Source: Cohnella kolymensis (GTDB lineage Bacteria; Bacillota; Bacilli; Paenibacillales; Paenibacillaceae). From it: a stretch of 64,000 nt of DNA. The translations under genes and the position numbers were made by a program. Shown here piece by piece: positions 33,220 to 42,207 of the stretch. A model generated the notes under the pieces. The model was not told where the DNA came from. It searched no databases and saw nothing but the letters and a program-made list of their open reading frames with translations. Location of the stretch: assembly GCF_000829465.1 (NCBI RefSeq), contig NZ_JXAL01000034.1, forward strand, positions 1-64,000, written 5' to 3'. Every line of letters begins with the position of its first letter. Position 1 is the first letter of the stretch.

Positions 33220-33321
33220 AATTTAAACATTGAAGAAACTCTGCGTTTCACTTTAACTCCAGTTAACAAATGAGAGATACGCTTAGAAAGGAGTTGAGAA
33301 AAATAGAGAGGTAGTGTGGAA

Positions 33322-35471
33322 ATGAAAAGACTGAAACCGACGAAGCTGATCGCTCCGGTGCTGGGGCTTGCTCTATTGGCGCCGTCACTGTTTCCGGGGG
33401 CTGTACAAGCTGAGGCAAGCAAAAAAATTAAATCCGTAGAATTTGTGGGCATGGCAGCGCCGGCGACCGCGGAGGAAATGGCGAAGGCATACTCGGGCGC
33501 ATCGCTTAAAGTAACTTTTACTAACGGCACAGTTCAGAACTTTCCACTGACTTATAAAACTTTACTCAAATCAACTGATGTGATTAACGGAACCCCCGCC
33601 GGCTTAGCGGTGGATGTTAACGGCAAACCGATCATGGATAACAGTGTGCCGGATAAACCGGCGCCGTTCGTATCCGATGCTCCTGATTCCAACAGTCTGT
33701 TGAGTGTACCCGGGGCGGGTAAGACTGCTCTTGGAGGAAACGCGCTTTCGCTTCTTACGCATTACGAGTACATTACAAGCGATAATGCAGGCAAATCTGC
33801 GTACGGCATGATTCCGGCATCCATCAGTTTAAGCACGATTGACCAGAACAAAAAAACCGGCGAGCTCAAAGCTACGGATGTAAAAAAAGTGGATTTCTCA
33901 GCGGCAGCCGGATTGTGGATTCCTTGTAACGGATCTTTAACGCCTTGGAACACTCATCTGAGCAGTGAAGAGTACGAACCTGACGCACGCGCCTATGAAC
34001 TCGATCCGGCAAAATCCCCGCTCGTGGGTTCTTTTACAAAATATTACTATCAGGACGATAAAAAAGTTGGAAATCCGTATGCATATGGATACATCCCCGA
34101 AGTGACCGTGCATGCCGACAATACGACAACGGTTGTTAAGCATTACAGTATGGGAAGATTTTCTCATGAGCTTGGCAAAGTTGCGCCAGACGGCAAAACG
34201 GTCATATTCGGAGATGACGGCGGGAATACAATGATGTTTATGTATGTCGCTGATCAAGCAAAAGATCTCTCGGCCGGTACTCTCTATGCAGCGAAATGGA
34301 TTCAGACGAGCGACAAGGACGCGGCGCCGCCGATCTGCAATGGATCAAGCTCGGACAGGCATCAGACAACGAAATTAAGTCTTATATCGATAAAGGTTTG
34401 AAATTCAGCGATATTTTTGAAACGGCAGACAAGGACACCGCAGGATTCACGAAAATCAAAGCTTACCCGTCTGGCAAGGTTGAATGGCTTAAAGTGAAGC
34501 CGGGCATGGAGCAAGCCGCAGCGTTCATGGAAGCGCGCCGGTACGGAGCAATTCTTGGCGCAACCTCCGAGTTCAACAAGATGGAAGGCGTATCCGTCAA
34601 CGAGAAAGACAAAAAGGTGTACATCGCGGTATCTTACCTTGAAAAGAGTATGGAAAAGGATACGAAAGGCGAAGACCCGGCGGATCACATTCAACTGCCG
34701 AAGATGAAATCCGGAGCGACTTATGAGCTTTCCTTGCAGGGAAGCCAGAAGGACTCCAGCCAAGCAGCCATCAACAGCAGCTACGTTCCGGCAACGATGA
34801 AAGCATTGGTTATCGGCGAAGATTTGGCTAAAGCGGATGAGAAAGGCAACACAGCAGCGGTAGATAAAGTGGCCAACCCCGATAATGTTTCTTTCTCTCA
34901 AAGTCTGAGAACATTATTTATCGGTGAAGACAGCGGCATGCACGCGAACAACTTCCTTTGGGCTTATAACGTCGATACCAAGAAGCTGTCCCGCATCATG
35001 TCCGTGCCTGCCGGTGCGGAAGCAACCGGACTGCAAATGGTGGATGACCTGAACGGCTTTGCTTATATTATGAGTAACTTGCAGCATCCGGGGGATGAAA
35101 TGATCGTGCCCGAGCCTTTGAAGGCTGAAGTGGAGAGTTATATCAACAAATTGTGGGATAACAAAAAGTCCGGCTCCGTAGGCTATATCAGCGGACTTCC
35201 TTCAATCGCCAAGCTGGGCCAGTCCAATGAACCGCGTAAAGGCAACATAGTCGTGCGAGAAGAGGCCGATCATCACGGTGCCAAAGTGCAGTGGAACCAA
35301 AAACAGCACAGCCTGACAGTCAGCTTTAAGGACAAGACGCTCTATGTAAAAATCGGTTCTTCTGAAGTAACGATCAATGGGCAGAAAATGAAGCTGCAAG
35401 GTAAAGTGGACTTCCATGAAGGCAGAGTGCTTTTACCGGCCGAATTGATGGACAACTTTTTCAATCAATGA
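33322..35471 (+). pseudogene. Exported PhoX-like (DUF839) protein, one-base frameshift
   Basis: Frames 33322-34401 and about 34321-35471 overlap and are one gene: 'KWIQTSDKDAAPP' switches to 'ADLQWIKLGQASDNEIKSYI'. Adding one G at about 34321 (GACGGCGGC) gives 716 residues. Signal peptide 1 to about 30 ('LIAPVLGLALLAPSLF'). The middle fits the alkaline-phosphatase PhoX/DUF839 propeller: 'LSLLTHYEYITSD', 'PCNGSLTPWNTHLSSEEYEP', 'YYQDDKKVGNPYAYGYIPEV', 'FIGEDSGMHANNFLWAYNVD'. The C-terminal 90 residues resemble the copper-amine-oxidase stalk ('VTINGQKMKLQGKV', 'GRVLLPAELM'). The signal lacks the twin-arginine motif of classical PhoX. Possibly a calcium-dependent phosphatase. Confidence 0.83.
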
Positions 35472-35483
35472 TCATGATGCAGC

Positions 35484-35527
35484 AGCAAAAAAGGCGGTCG
35501 GAGTTATTCTCCGGCGGCTTTTTTGCT
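35484..35527. terminator. Bidirectional terminator
   Basis: Arms 35484-35503 and 35509-35527 pair with few mismatches (AGCAAAAAAG ... CTTTTTTGCT), with a TTATT loop. Confidence 0.88.
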
Positions 35528-35717
35528 GCTGCCATGCCCTGACCTCTGCTAATGACAATGGTTGTATTCGGTGGATTGCTTATATTTAATGGCACTAAGC
35601 AATTTTTCAAATAAGGTTAATAGTATTAACTCTTCCAGTATTTTAGAATCTACGTCTCTGCCTGATTCTGATAGGATGGTAATATGCTTATAATCTATTA
35701 GAACCGAGGCTATCCTA

Positions 35718-37328
35718 GTGAAGCTCTACAGGATCTTAATATATATGATGTGCACGTCAGCAGCGGCTAATATTTTTAGCGTGAACACTGCAGCTGCGCA
35801 ATCCGGAAACAACGCCGCTCCTTTCGTCGATATCTCGAACAGTTTTGCGAAACAACAAATCATGGATTTGTATCGGAACAACATCATTTCGGGCACGAGC
35901 GGGCGCAAATTCGAACCGAAAAAGCCGGTAACACGCGCAGAGTTCATGGCCATGGCAATCCGTATTTTGCGTCTGAAGCCGACAGCGAACGATCTGCCTT
36001 CTTATACCGACGTTGCCCGAAACTCCTGGTACTATGGGGATGTGCAAGCGGCATCCGATTTGAAATTGGCTTATGGTAAAGACTCTGGGAAGTTTCGACC
36101 GCTGGGCAGGATCACTCGTCAGGAGACGGCGGTTATGATCATGCGGATGCTGAAGCAGCAAGATGTTGGACAAACCTGGAGAAGTGTGAGTTATAAGGAC
36201 AACGGCGATATTGCCTTGTGGGCTGCGGCTGACGTGCGGAAGATCTCCACGCTCGGCTTAATGAATGGGAACGCCGGGAACTTCAGACCGAAGGACAGTA
36301 TAACCAGACAAGAGATGGCCGCAGTGCTGGACCGAATTTTGCACAACCCGCGTTGGTCCGCCGAACTGAAAAAATCTCCGTCCGCGGGTATACAACTCGG
36401 CTGGCAATACGGTTCCACGACGGCTCAATTCATTAAGCAAGTAAGCAACTCTTCGATCAATACTTTATCACCAAGATATCATTATCTTCAGAAGGACGGA
36501 TCAGTATCCGACAGTACGGATCCGGCTTTGATTTCATGGGCTTCGTCGCATGGCAGGAAAGTGTGGAGCATGCTGGGAAACCGGTCGAACGCTGAGCTTA
36601 CCCACACCATACTGGCGAATGATCAGAAGAGGAGCTGGGTAATCAAACAGCTTATCGGATACGTTAAGAAATACCGTTTGCATGGGATCAATGTCGATTT
36701 TGAAAATGTGCAGGCGAGCGACAGATCTAATCTGACGGCGTTCATAGACGAACTTGCCGCGGAGCTTCACGGGGTAAACGCTAAACTGTCCGTAAACGTG
36801 TCGCCGGATTTGGGAACGAGCTGGACTGCGGCGTTTGACTACAGGGCGCTAGGTGATCGTGCGGACTATATCATATTGATGGGTTATGATGAGCATTGGG
36901 CCGGCGCGCCGACAGCAGGTTCCGTTTCTTCCCTGCCTTGGCTTGAGAAAGCGGCCGAAAAGCTGGTTGCCTATGTTCCGCGGAAGAAAATCATATTAGC
37001 TCTGCCTTTTTACAGCCGGGAATGGATTAAGGATACAGGTGCTTATTCCGGAGATATCACCCTTGTGCGGCAAGGCGAAATCGCCCGGAACTTTAATGCC
37101 GTTAAAGAATGGAACTCTGGAATGGGCCAGTACGTCTTGGAGTATGGCAAGCAGGGTGTCAATCATCGCATTTGGGCGGAGGAAAGCCGTTCGCTTTCAC
37201 TGAAAGCGGCAATGGCGGCAGACCGGGGCATCACCGGATTCGCATACTGGTATCCGGGCGCGGAAACGAAAGACGTTTGGACGAGCCTCAAAAATGCAGT
37301 GCGATATGCTTCATACAAATTTTCATAA
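35718..37328 (+). CDS. SLH-domain GH18 glycosidase-like surface protein
   Basis: 536 residues from GTG 35718. Signal peptide 1 to about 27. Three SLH repeats (about 34-75, 90-140, 150-205; 'EPKKPVTRAEFMAMAIRIL', 'RPLGRITRQETAVMIMRML', 'RPKDSITRQEMAAVLDRIL') tether it to wall polymer. The rest (about 215-530) is a GH18 barrel of the YvbX/YaaH type: 'GINVDFENV' has the catalytic Glu (E329); the first Asp of DxxDxDxE is replaced by His (HGINVDFE). 'YIILMGYDEHWAGAP' and 'ILALPFYSREW' follow. Probably cuts or binds peptidoglycan-type N-acetylglucosamine chains. Monocistronic. Confidence 0.92.
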   Translation: MKLYRILIYMMCTSAAANIFSVNTAAAQSGNNAAPFVDISNSFAKQQIMDLYRNNIISGTSGRKFEPKKPVTRAEFMAMAIRILRLKPTANDLPSYTDVARNSWYYGDVQAASDLKLAYGKDSGKFRPLGRITRQETAVMIMRMLKQQDVGQTWRSVSYKDNGDIALWAAADVRKISTLGLMNGNAGNFRPKDSITRQEMAAVLDRILHNPRWSAELKKSPSAGIQLGWQYGSTTAQFIKQVSNSSINTLSPRYHYLQKDGSVSDSTDPALISWASSHGRKVWSMLGNRSNAELTHTILANDQKRSWVIKQLIGYVKKYRLHGINVDFENVQASDRSNLTAFIDELAAELHGVNAKLSVNVSPDLGTSWTAAFDYRALGDRADYIILMGYDEHWAGAPTAGSVSSLPWLEKAAEKLVAYVPRKKIILALPFYSREWIKDTGAYSGDITLVRQGEIARNFNAVKEWNSGMGQYVLEYGKQGVNHRIWAEESRSLSLKAAMAADRGITGFAYWYPGAETKDVWTSLKNAVRYASYKFS

Positions 37329-37362
37329 AAAAGCCGGGGTCTACACAGACCCCGGCTTTTTT
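37327..37362. terminator. Strong bidirectional terminator
   Basis: Perfect 16-bp stem AAAAAAGCCGGGGTCT (37327-37342) with its complement (37347-37362), ACAC loop. Confidence 0.95.
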
Positions 37363-37418
37363 GCCGGTTGCATCTTACCGTTGATTCTGTTTGAGTGGGT
37401 GTTAAACTCAAATCGGTT

Positions 37419-37439
37419 TATAATATCGTTATTACGATA
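37419..37439 (+). promoter_or_regulatory. Candidate -10 with overlapping palindrome
   Basis: TATAAT (37419-37424) runs into the palindrome TATCGT-TATT-ACGATA (37424-37439), about 65 bp before the quinone oxidoreductase start. A redox-responsive repressor could bind here; no regulator is adjacent and no good -35 was found. Confidence 0.4.
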
Positions 37440-37504
37440 AATGAACGATCAGCTTTCTGAAGGTTTATTAATGTCATTAATTTGATCGAAAAGGGGAGTT
37501 TTAT

Positions 37505-38486
37505 GTGAGGGCGGTACATATCGACGACAAAAAAAAAATCGCTGTACATAGCTGAAGCGGATGAACCGGAGATGCTTGATGACGAGTTGTTGGTGCAAGT
37601 GAAAGCAACCGCCCTTAATCGTGCGGATCTTCTGCAAAAGCGGGGCCTGTATCCGCCTCCGCAAGGAGAGTCATCCATCATGGGATTGGAAATGTCGGGT
37701 GTCGTTGAGAAAGCAGGAGCGAACACAAGCGGCTGGAGGCGCGGGGATCGGGTGTTTGCACTGCTCCCTGGGGGTGGATATGCGGAGCGCGTCAGCATTC
37801 CTGCCGGTATGGCGATGCGTATACCGGATCATTTTTCTTTCGAAGAAGCGGCTGCGGTGCCTGAAGTGTTTTTAACGGCGTATCTCAATTTATTCGAATT
37901 GGGTGGTCTGAAGCCCGATCATACGGTGCTCATTCATGCGGGAGCAAGCGGCGTGGGCACCGCTGCAATACAGCTGGTCAGAGAAGCAGGGGCGACGTCC
38001 ATCGTCACCGCCGGAAGCGAAGAGAAACGCAACACTTGTATCTCGCTGGGGGCAAGCAGCGCAATTGATTATAAAGCAGGCCCCTTTGCTCCTGATGTAT
38101 TGGCAGCGACAGGCGGTAAAGGCGTGGACATTATTCTCGATTTTCTCGGATCGTCATATTGGGAACAGAATATGGAAGCGCTAGCCATCGACGGACGCTT
38201 GATCGTACTTGCCACCATGGGCGGAAACATAGTGAAGGATGTGGATCTGGGCTTCATGCTTCGACGAAGACTGCAGTTGATCGGAAGCTCTTTGCGCTCC
38301 AGATCCCGTGCCGACAAAATTCGTCTGACCGCCGGCTTCGCTGCCTTTGCCCTGCCGCTTTTTGAACAGGGCCGCCTTAAGCCTGTCATTGACTCCGTGT
38401 GGGAATGGGAAAAGGTCAACGAGGCTCATCAACATATGGAGAAAAACAGGAATACGGGGAAGATTATCCTTCGAGTTGAACAGTAG
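37505..38486 (+). pseudogene. NAD(P)H quinone oxidoreductase (MDR family), one-base frameshift
   Basis: GTG 37505, 6 nt after AAGGGGAG, reads 'MRAVHIDDKKK' and then stops 17 codons in; from 37539 a different frame gives the whole protein ('SLYIAEADEPEMLDDELLVQ' onwards). The join is a run of ten A at 37529-37538; nine would give an intact 326-residue protein. Zinc-free medium-chain dehydrogenase of the PIG3/quinone reductase type: 'ATALNRADLLQKRGLYPPP', 'LIHAGASGVGTAAIQLVREA' (NADPH site), 'GVDIILDFLGSSYWEQN'. Probably intact in life. Its 3' end overlaps the convergent EamA gene by 23 bp. Confidence 0.88.
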
Positions 38487-39375
38487 ACTTGCTGCTTTTT
38501 TGCTGCTGTTGTTCCGATCTTAAGTACATCACGAGTCCGATAATGATACCGAGGCCGCCGATGATTTGAAAATCGCTGATATATTCCTGAAACAGCCAAA
38601 CGCCCAGCAGACTCGCTCCGACCGGCTCGGCGAATACCGTCATCGACACTGTCGTCGCTTTCACGTACTGAAGCAGCCAGTTGAAGATCATATGGCCGAA
38701 TACGGTCGGGACAATGGCCAGCAGAAGGAAGACGAACCACTCTTTAGCAGGGTAGCCGGAGACAGGTATGTTTACCGTAAAATTATAAGCCGCGAAGAAG
38801 ACGAAGGTGAACGTAAAGACGATCAGGCTGTACAAATAAGACGGTACACGGCTTAATATTCGTTTCGCGACAAGCATATTCACCGCAACTGCCAGTGCTC
38901 CAAGCAGAGATAACACATCTCCGATGAACGCCGACCGTGAGATGCCGATATCGCCTGAGCCGATACAGCAGGCACCGATCAATGCAATGAAAAGTCCTAT
39001 AACCGCGGCTTTGCCGGGGCGATCGTTGAACACAAAGTACGCGCCGATCATGACAAATACGGGCTCCAACGCGAGAATAATGGTCGAACTGGCGATAGAC
39101 GTGTAGTTGACCGATTCCATCCAGAGCAAGAAGTGCAGAGCCAGGAAAAACCCGGCCACGCTTAGCAGCAGCCAATCCTTCACTGATATGAGCCGTATTT
39201 GTTTAATGTATTTAATGCCCCAAGGTAACATAAGGATGACCGTAAACAACATCCGGTACATGCCCTGAACCGAGACCGGAGCATCAGAATAACGCACGAG
39301 AATAGGTGCGAATGAAATAGCAATCATACCTGTGACAAGAGCGGTGATAAGCGTAAGCGGTGATGGTGTTTTCAC
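38464..39375 (-). CDS. EamA/DMT-family transporter
   Basis: 303 residues with ten predicted membrane helices in two EamA repeats (about 5-135 and 150-285): 'ISFAPILVRYSDAPVSVQGM', 'FFLALHFLLWMESVNYTSIA', 'MIFNWLLQYVKATTVSMTVF', 'EPVGASLLGVWLFQE'. Drug/metabolite exporter family; the substrate cannot be told. Start GTG 39375 follows AGGAAGGAA; a longer in-frame extension upstream has no ribosome site. C-terminus is Gln/Ser/Lys rich. Confidence 0.9.
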   Translation of the reverse strand: MKTPSPLTLITALVTGMIAISFAPILVRYSDAPVSVQGMYRMLFTVILMLPWGIKYIKQIRLISVKDWLLLSVAGFFLALHFLLWMESVNYTSIASSTIILALEPVFVMIGAYFVFNDRPGKAAVIGLFIALIGACCIGSGDIGISRSAFIGDVLSLLGALAVAVNMLVAKRILSRVPSYLYSLIVFTFTFVFFAAYNFTVNIPVSGYPAKEWFVFLLLAIVPTVFGHMIFNWLLQYVKATTVSMTVFAEPVGASLLGVWLFQEYISDFQIIGGLGIIIGLVMYLRSEQQQQKSSKSTVQLEG

Positions 39376-39471
39376 GTCAGATTCCTTCCTGTTTCCGATA
39401 ACAACTAAGCTATTGTAATGCTGCCGGCAGGAAAGATCAATGCGTTTTATCGAAATAACTTGTAACGGTAT

Positions 39472-39495
39472 AAGCTGCCTCGGGCAGCTTTTTTT
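39472..39495 (+). terminator. Plus-strand hairpin terminator ahead of the spore cluster
   Basis: Stem AAGCTGCC (39472-39479) / GGCAGCTT (39483-39490), TCG loop, seven T. No plus-strand gene lies just upstream (the EamA gene runs the other way), so it terminates an unseen transcript, or sits in a leader. Confidence 0.75.
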
Positions 39496-39585
39496 CTTGG
39501 AGGAAGTTTCCTTAAGCGCAGCTTGGATAAGCCGAGCCGCGCGGGGGAAAATAATACCGTTACTGATAACTGGAGGTGAACGACA

Positions 39586-39822
39586 ATGAACGTGCAAAGC
39601 TTAGGTCCACACGAATCCATGGAAATTCACGAGATGGTGAACTTTAAAACCCTGTGTCTTGCCAAATCCAAATTGATGCAGGGTTTGGTCTTTGATAAAG
39701 ATCTCAAACATTTAATGCAGAGGGATGTAGAGATGTCCAAAAGGCAATTATCCGAACTTGAAACCATCTATAGTCATGCACCATTCCGCATTGACGTGAA
39801 CACCAATGTCCCAATCCACTGA
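39586..39822 (+). CDS. CotF-like spore coat protein (YraG type)
   Basis: 78 residues. Helical CotF-like N-terminal segment: 'EIHEMVNFKTLCLAKSKLMQ', 'LKHLMQRDVEMSKRQLSEL'. Closely related to the 71-residue protein at 41372. Order of five genes (small CotF-like, longer CotF-like, zinc dehydrogenase, small, longer) matches B. subtilis yraG-yraF-adhB-yraE-yraD. GGAGGTGA precedes ATG 39586. Likely made during sporulation; no sporulation sigma promoter was convincingly seen. Confidence 0.85.
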   Translation: MNVQSLGPHESMEIHEMVNFKTLCLAKSKLMQGLVFDKDLKHLMQRDVEMSKRQLSELETIYSHAPFRIDVNTNVPIH

Positions 39823-39837
39823 TGGAGAGTGAACGAT

Positions 39838-40200
39838 ATGAACAACGATTATTTGGACCCGACAAATGCCGAGAACCTGCCGGATCGAGCGGACGCGCTA
39901 TTTGCGATGGATTGTTTAATTCGTGCGAAAAACGGCGTTCGTAATTGCGCTTTTGCGATAGCTGAAACCGCGACACCTGAAGCCAGAACGATGCTGCGCA
40001 AACACTTGCAAGAAAGTCTTGCGATGCATGAGGAGATTGCACAGCTGATGTTGAATAAGCACTGGCTCCATACTCACCATCTCAGCGAACAATATAAATT
40101 GGACATTCTATCCGCTGACGAGATGATTAAGGTTTCGAATTTGAAACTGTATCCTGATAACACGACTCGGCTCGGTATGTTCGCGACGCCAGATAAATAA
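39838..40200 (+). CDS. CotF-family spore coat protein (YraF type)
   Basis: 120 residues from ATG 39838, 8 nt after GGAGAG; GTG 39829 lies in the site. CotF helical-bundle signature: 'DALFAMDCLIRAKNGVRNCA', 'AIAETATPEARTMLRKHLQE', 'SLAMHEEIAQLMLNKHW'. Related to the 99-residue protein at 41600. The duplicated CotF pair either side of adhB suggests a whole-block duplication. Confidence 0.88.
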   Translation: MNNDYLDPTNAENLPDRADALFAMDCLIRAKNGVRNCAFAIAETATPEARTMLRKHLQESLAMHEEIAQLMLNKHWLHTHHLSEQYKLDILSADEMIKVSNLKLYPDNTTRLGMFATPDK

Positions 40201-40216
40201 GAGTGGAGGAACTATC

Positions 40217-41353
40217 ATGAGAGCCGTTACGTATCAAGGCATTAAAAATGTGGAGGTAAAAGAGGTCGAAGATCCGAAGATTGAAAAACCGGATGATGTG
40301 ATCGTTAGGATCACCAGTTCCGCGATCTGCGGATCAGACTTGCATTTGATTCACGGAATGGTGCCTAACTTTCCGCAAAACTATATTATCGGGCATGAAC
40401 CTGTAGGGGTCGTTGAAGAAGCAGGTCCCGATGTCACCAAAGTTAAAAAAGGCGATAGGGTCATCATTCCTTTTAACGTATCATGCGGTCATTGCTGGTA
40501 TTGTGAGCATGATCTGACAAGCCAGTGTGATAACTCCAATCCGCATGGGGATATGGGCGCTTATTTTGGCTATACGGAGACGATGGGAGGCTACGCGGGA
40601 GGACAGGCAGATTTCATGCGGGTTCCTTACGGCAATTTTACCCCATTCAAAGTTCCCGAGGACAGCGAAGTTGAAGATGAAAGATTGGCTGTAATCGCGG
40701 ATGCGATGTCTACCGCTTATTGGACCGTTGACAATGCAGGTGTGAAAGACGGGGACACCGTCATTGTGCTGGGTTGCGGACCGGTGGGACTTTTCTCGCA
40801 AAAATTTTGCTGGTTAAAAGGTGCAAAAAGGGTTATCGCGGTGGATTACGTGGAATATCGTTTGCTCCGCGCTAAAAAGCGGAATAACGTAGAAATCGTG
40901 AATTTCGAAAAAGAAAAAAACATCGGAAACCATCTCAAGGAGATCACTAAAGGCGGAGCTGACGTCGTTATCGATGCTGTAGGTATGGATGCCAAGATGA
41001 CTCCGATGGAATTTCTTGCGACCGGCCTGAAGCTTCAAGGAGGATCTCTGAACCCGGTGATTATCGCTACCCAAGCTGTACGCAAAGGGGGAACGATTCA
41101 AATCACAGGCGCTTATGGAGCCAGATATAATGCTTTCCCGCTGGGAGACATCTTTCAAAGAAACATTAATATTCGTACGGGACAAGCGCCGGTTATTCCT
41201 TATATGCCGCTCATGTACAAGTTCGTTGCCGAAGGTAAGATTGACCCGATGGATGTCATCACACATGTCATTCCTCTATCGGATGCAAAGAAAGGTTATG
41301 AACTGTTCGACGACAAATTGGATGACTGCATTAAAGTCGTTCTCAAACCATAA
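40217..41353 (+). CDS. adhB: Zinc-dependent alcohol dehydrogenase (AdhB-like)
   Basis: 378 residues. MDR-family dehydrogenase: catalytic zinc 'SSAICGSDLHLIHG' and 'IIGHEPVGVVEEAG'; structural zinc lobe 'VSCGHCWYCEHDLTSQCDNS'; NAD(P) site 'VIVLGCGPVGLFSQKFCWLK'. Similar to glutathione-independent formaldehyde-dehydrogenase-like enzymes. Lies between CotF-like pairs as in B. subtilis yra, so it may be a coat-associated or mother-cell enzyme; substrate unknown. Good GTGGAGG site before ATG 40217. Confidence 0.92.
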   Translation: MRAVTYQGIKNVEVKEVEDPKIEKPDDVIVRITSSAICGSDLHLIHGMVPNFPQNYIIGHEPVGVVEEAGPDVTKVKKGDRVIIPFNVSCGHCWYCEHDLTSQCDNSNPHGDMGAYFGYTETMGGYAGGQADFMRVPYGNFTPFKVPEDSEVEDERLAVIADAMSTAYWTVDNAGVKDGDTVIVLGCGPVGLFSQKFCWLKGAKRVIAVDYVEYRLLRAKKRNNVEIVNFEKEKNIGNHLKEITKGGADVVIDAVGMDAKMTPMEFLATGLKLQGGSLNPVIIATQAVRKGGTIQITGAYGARYNAFPLGDIFQRNINIRTGQAPVIPYMPLMYKFVAEGKIDPMDVITHVIPLSDAKKGYELFDDKLDDCIKVVLKP

Positions 41354-41371
41354 TCGAGAGGAGGGTTTCTC

Positions 41372-41587
41372 ATGGTGATGTCAGATCTCGATACGAAGCT
41401 GATGGCGCACGAAACTCTTGATCTTCACGAAGTTACCGCCTTTAAAACGCTCTGTCTGACCAAGTCAAAAACGATGCGGGCATTAGTATCAGACCCGGAA
41501 CTGCAGAACTTGATGCAGATGGATGTCGCTCTCTCCACGAGACAGCTTCAGGAACTGAATGGACTGTTGTCAAAGGCGATTCAATAG
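41372..41587 (+). CDS. CotF-like spore coat protein (YraE/YraG type)
   Basis: 71 residues from ATG 41372 (ATG 41378 also possible) after GAGGAGGG. 'MAHETLDLHEVTAFKTLCLT' and 'LQNLMQMDVALSTRQLQELN' align with the protein at 39586, so the two are paralogues. Fourth gene of the cluster. Confidence 0.85.
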   Translation: MVMSDLDTKLMAHETLDLHEVTAFKTLCLTKSKTMRALVSDPELQNLMQMDVALSTRQLQELNGLLSKAIQ

Positions 41588-41599
41588 GAGGAAGAACAA

Positions 41600-41899
41600 A
41601 TGAACACGATCGTTGAACATTTAACGGGATTAAATGCTATGACGGATCAGGTTATTGCGATGGATCTGCTTATTTCAGCCAAATCGGGCATTCAAATGTA
41701 TGCGGTCGCTGCGACTGAATCTGCAACCCCCGAGGTAAAAGCAGTGCTGCAAAGACATCTTGATGAAGCTATTGAAACCCATGAGCGGATTAGCGGATAT
41801 ATGATGTCGAGAGGTTTTTACCATCCGTATAACATGAATGAGCAGATCCAGCTAGATATGCAAAATGCGCAGACGGCTTTAGCTATTCCAACCACCTGA
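41600..41899 (+). CDS. CotF-family spore coat protein (YraD type)
   Basis: 99 residues, 'DQVIAMDLLISAKSGIQMYA', 'VAATESATPEVKAVLQRHLD', 'EAIETHERISGYMMSRGFYH'. Paralogue of the protein at 39838. Ribosome site AGGAGGAAG before ATG 41600, 12 bp after the previous gene. Confidence 0.88.
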   Translation: MNTIVEHLTGLNAMTDQVIAMDLLISAKSGIQMYAVAATESATPEVKAVLQRHLDEAIETHERISGYMMSRGFYHPYNMNEQIQLDMQNAQTALAIPTT

Positions 41900-41927
41900 G
41901 TCCGGGACAGTAAGGAGGGGTGATAAC

Positions 41928-42116
41928 GTGAACAATAACCGTGACGTGAAAAACAACAGTATCGAAGAAATCCGTGCGGACCATCAGAACTTTATCGACA
42001 AGACCGAGGATCGGGTGAAGGAAGTTCCGCAAAGCACCCAAGGCGGCGAAGCGGTGGAAGCGATGACGGCGCATATTAACAAATACGATGTCCCGGAAGA
42101 GAAGGAAGACCGTTAA
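41928..42116 (+). CDS. Small hydrophilic protein of the spore cluster
   Basis: 62 residues from GTG 41928 behind AAGGAGGGGTGA. Very polar and acidic ('RADHQNFIDKTEDRVKEVPQ', 'EEKEDR' end), no signal, no membrane helix, no Cys. I do not recognise the family. Its position 28 bp after the last CotF-like gene and before the terminator suggests expression with the coat cluster. Confidence 0.7.
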   Translation: MNNNRDVKNNSIEEIRADHQNFIDKTEDRVKEVPQSTQGGEAVEAMTAHINKYDVPEEKEDR

Positions 42117-42139
42117 ATCACAGTACTGTTTACAAGGAG

Positions 42140-42183
42140 GAGTTGTTGTTAAGTCTGTTCTGACTTAAGAGCAACTCTTTTTT
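42140..42183 (+). terminator. Terminator of the spore cluster
   Basis: Arms GAGTTG...TTAAGTC (42140-42155) and GACTTAA...CAACTC (42162-42177) with one bulge, then seven T. Confidence 0.85.
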
Positions 42184-42207
42184 GCGTAGCAGAGGGGATG
42201 GGCAAAC

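Noticed and set aside
34321-34401. A separate second gene downstream of the PhoX-like N-terminal part
   Set aside because: The two frames join in the middle of one propeller domain, the second has no ribosome site at its start, and one added G makes a single protein.
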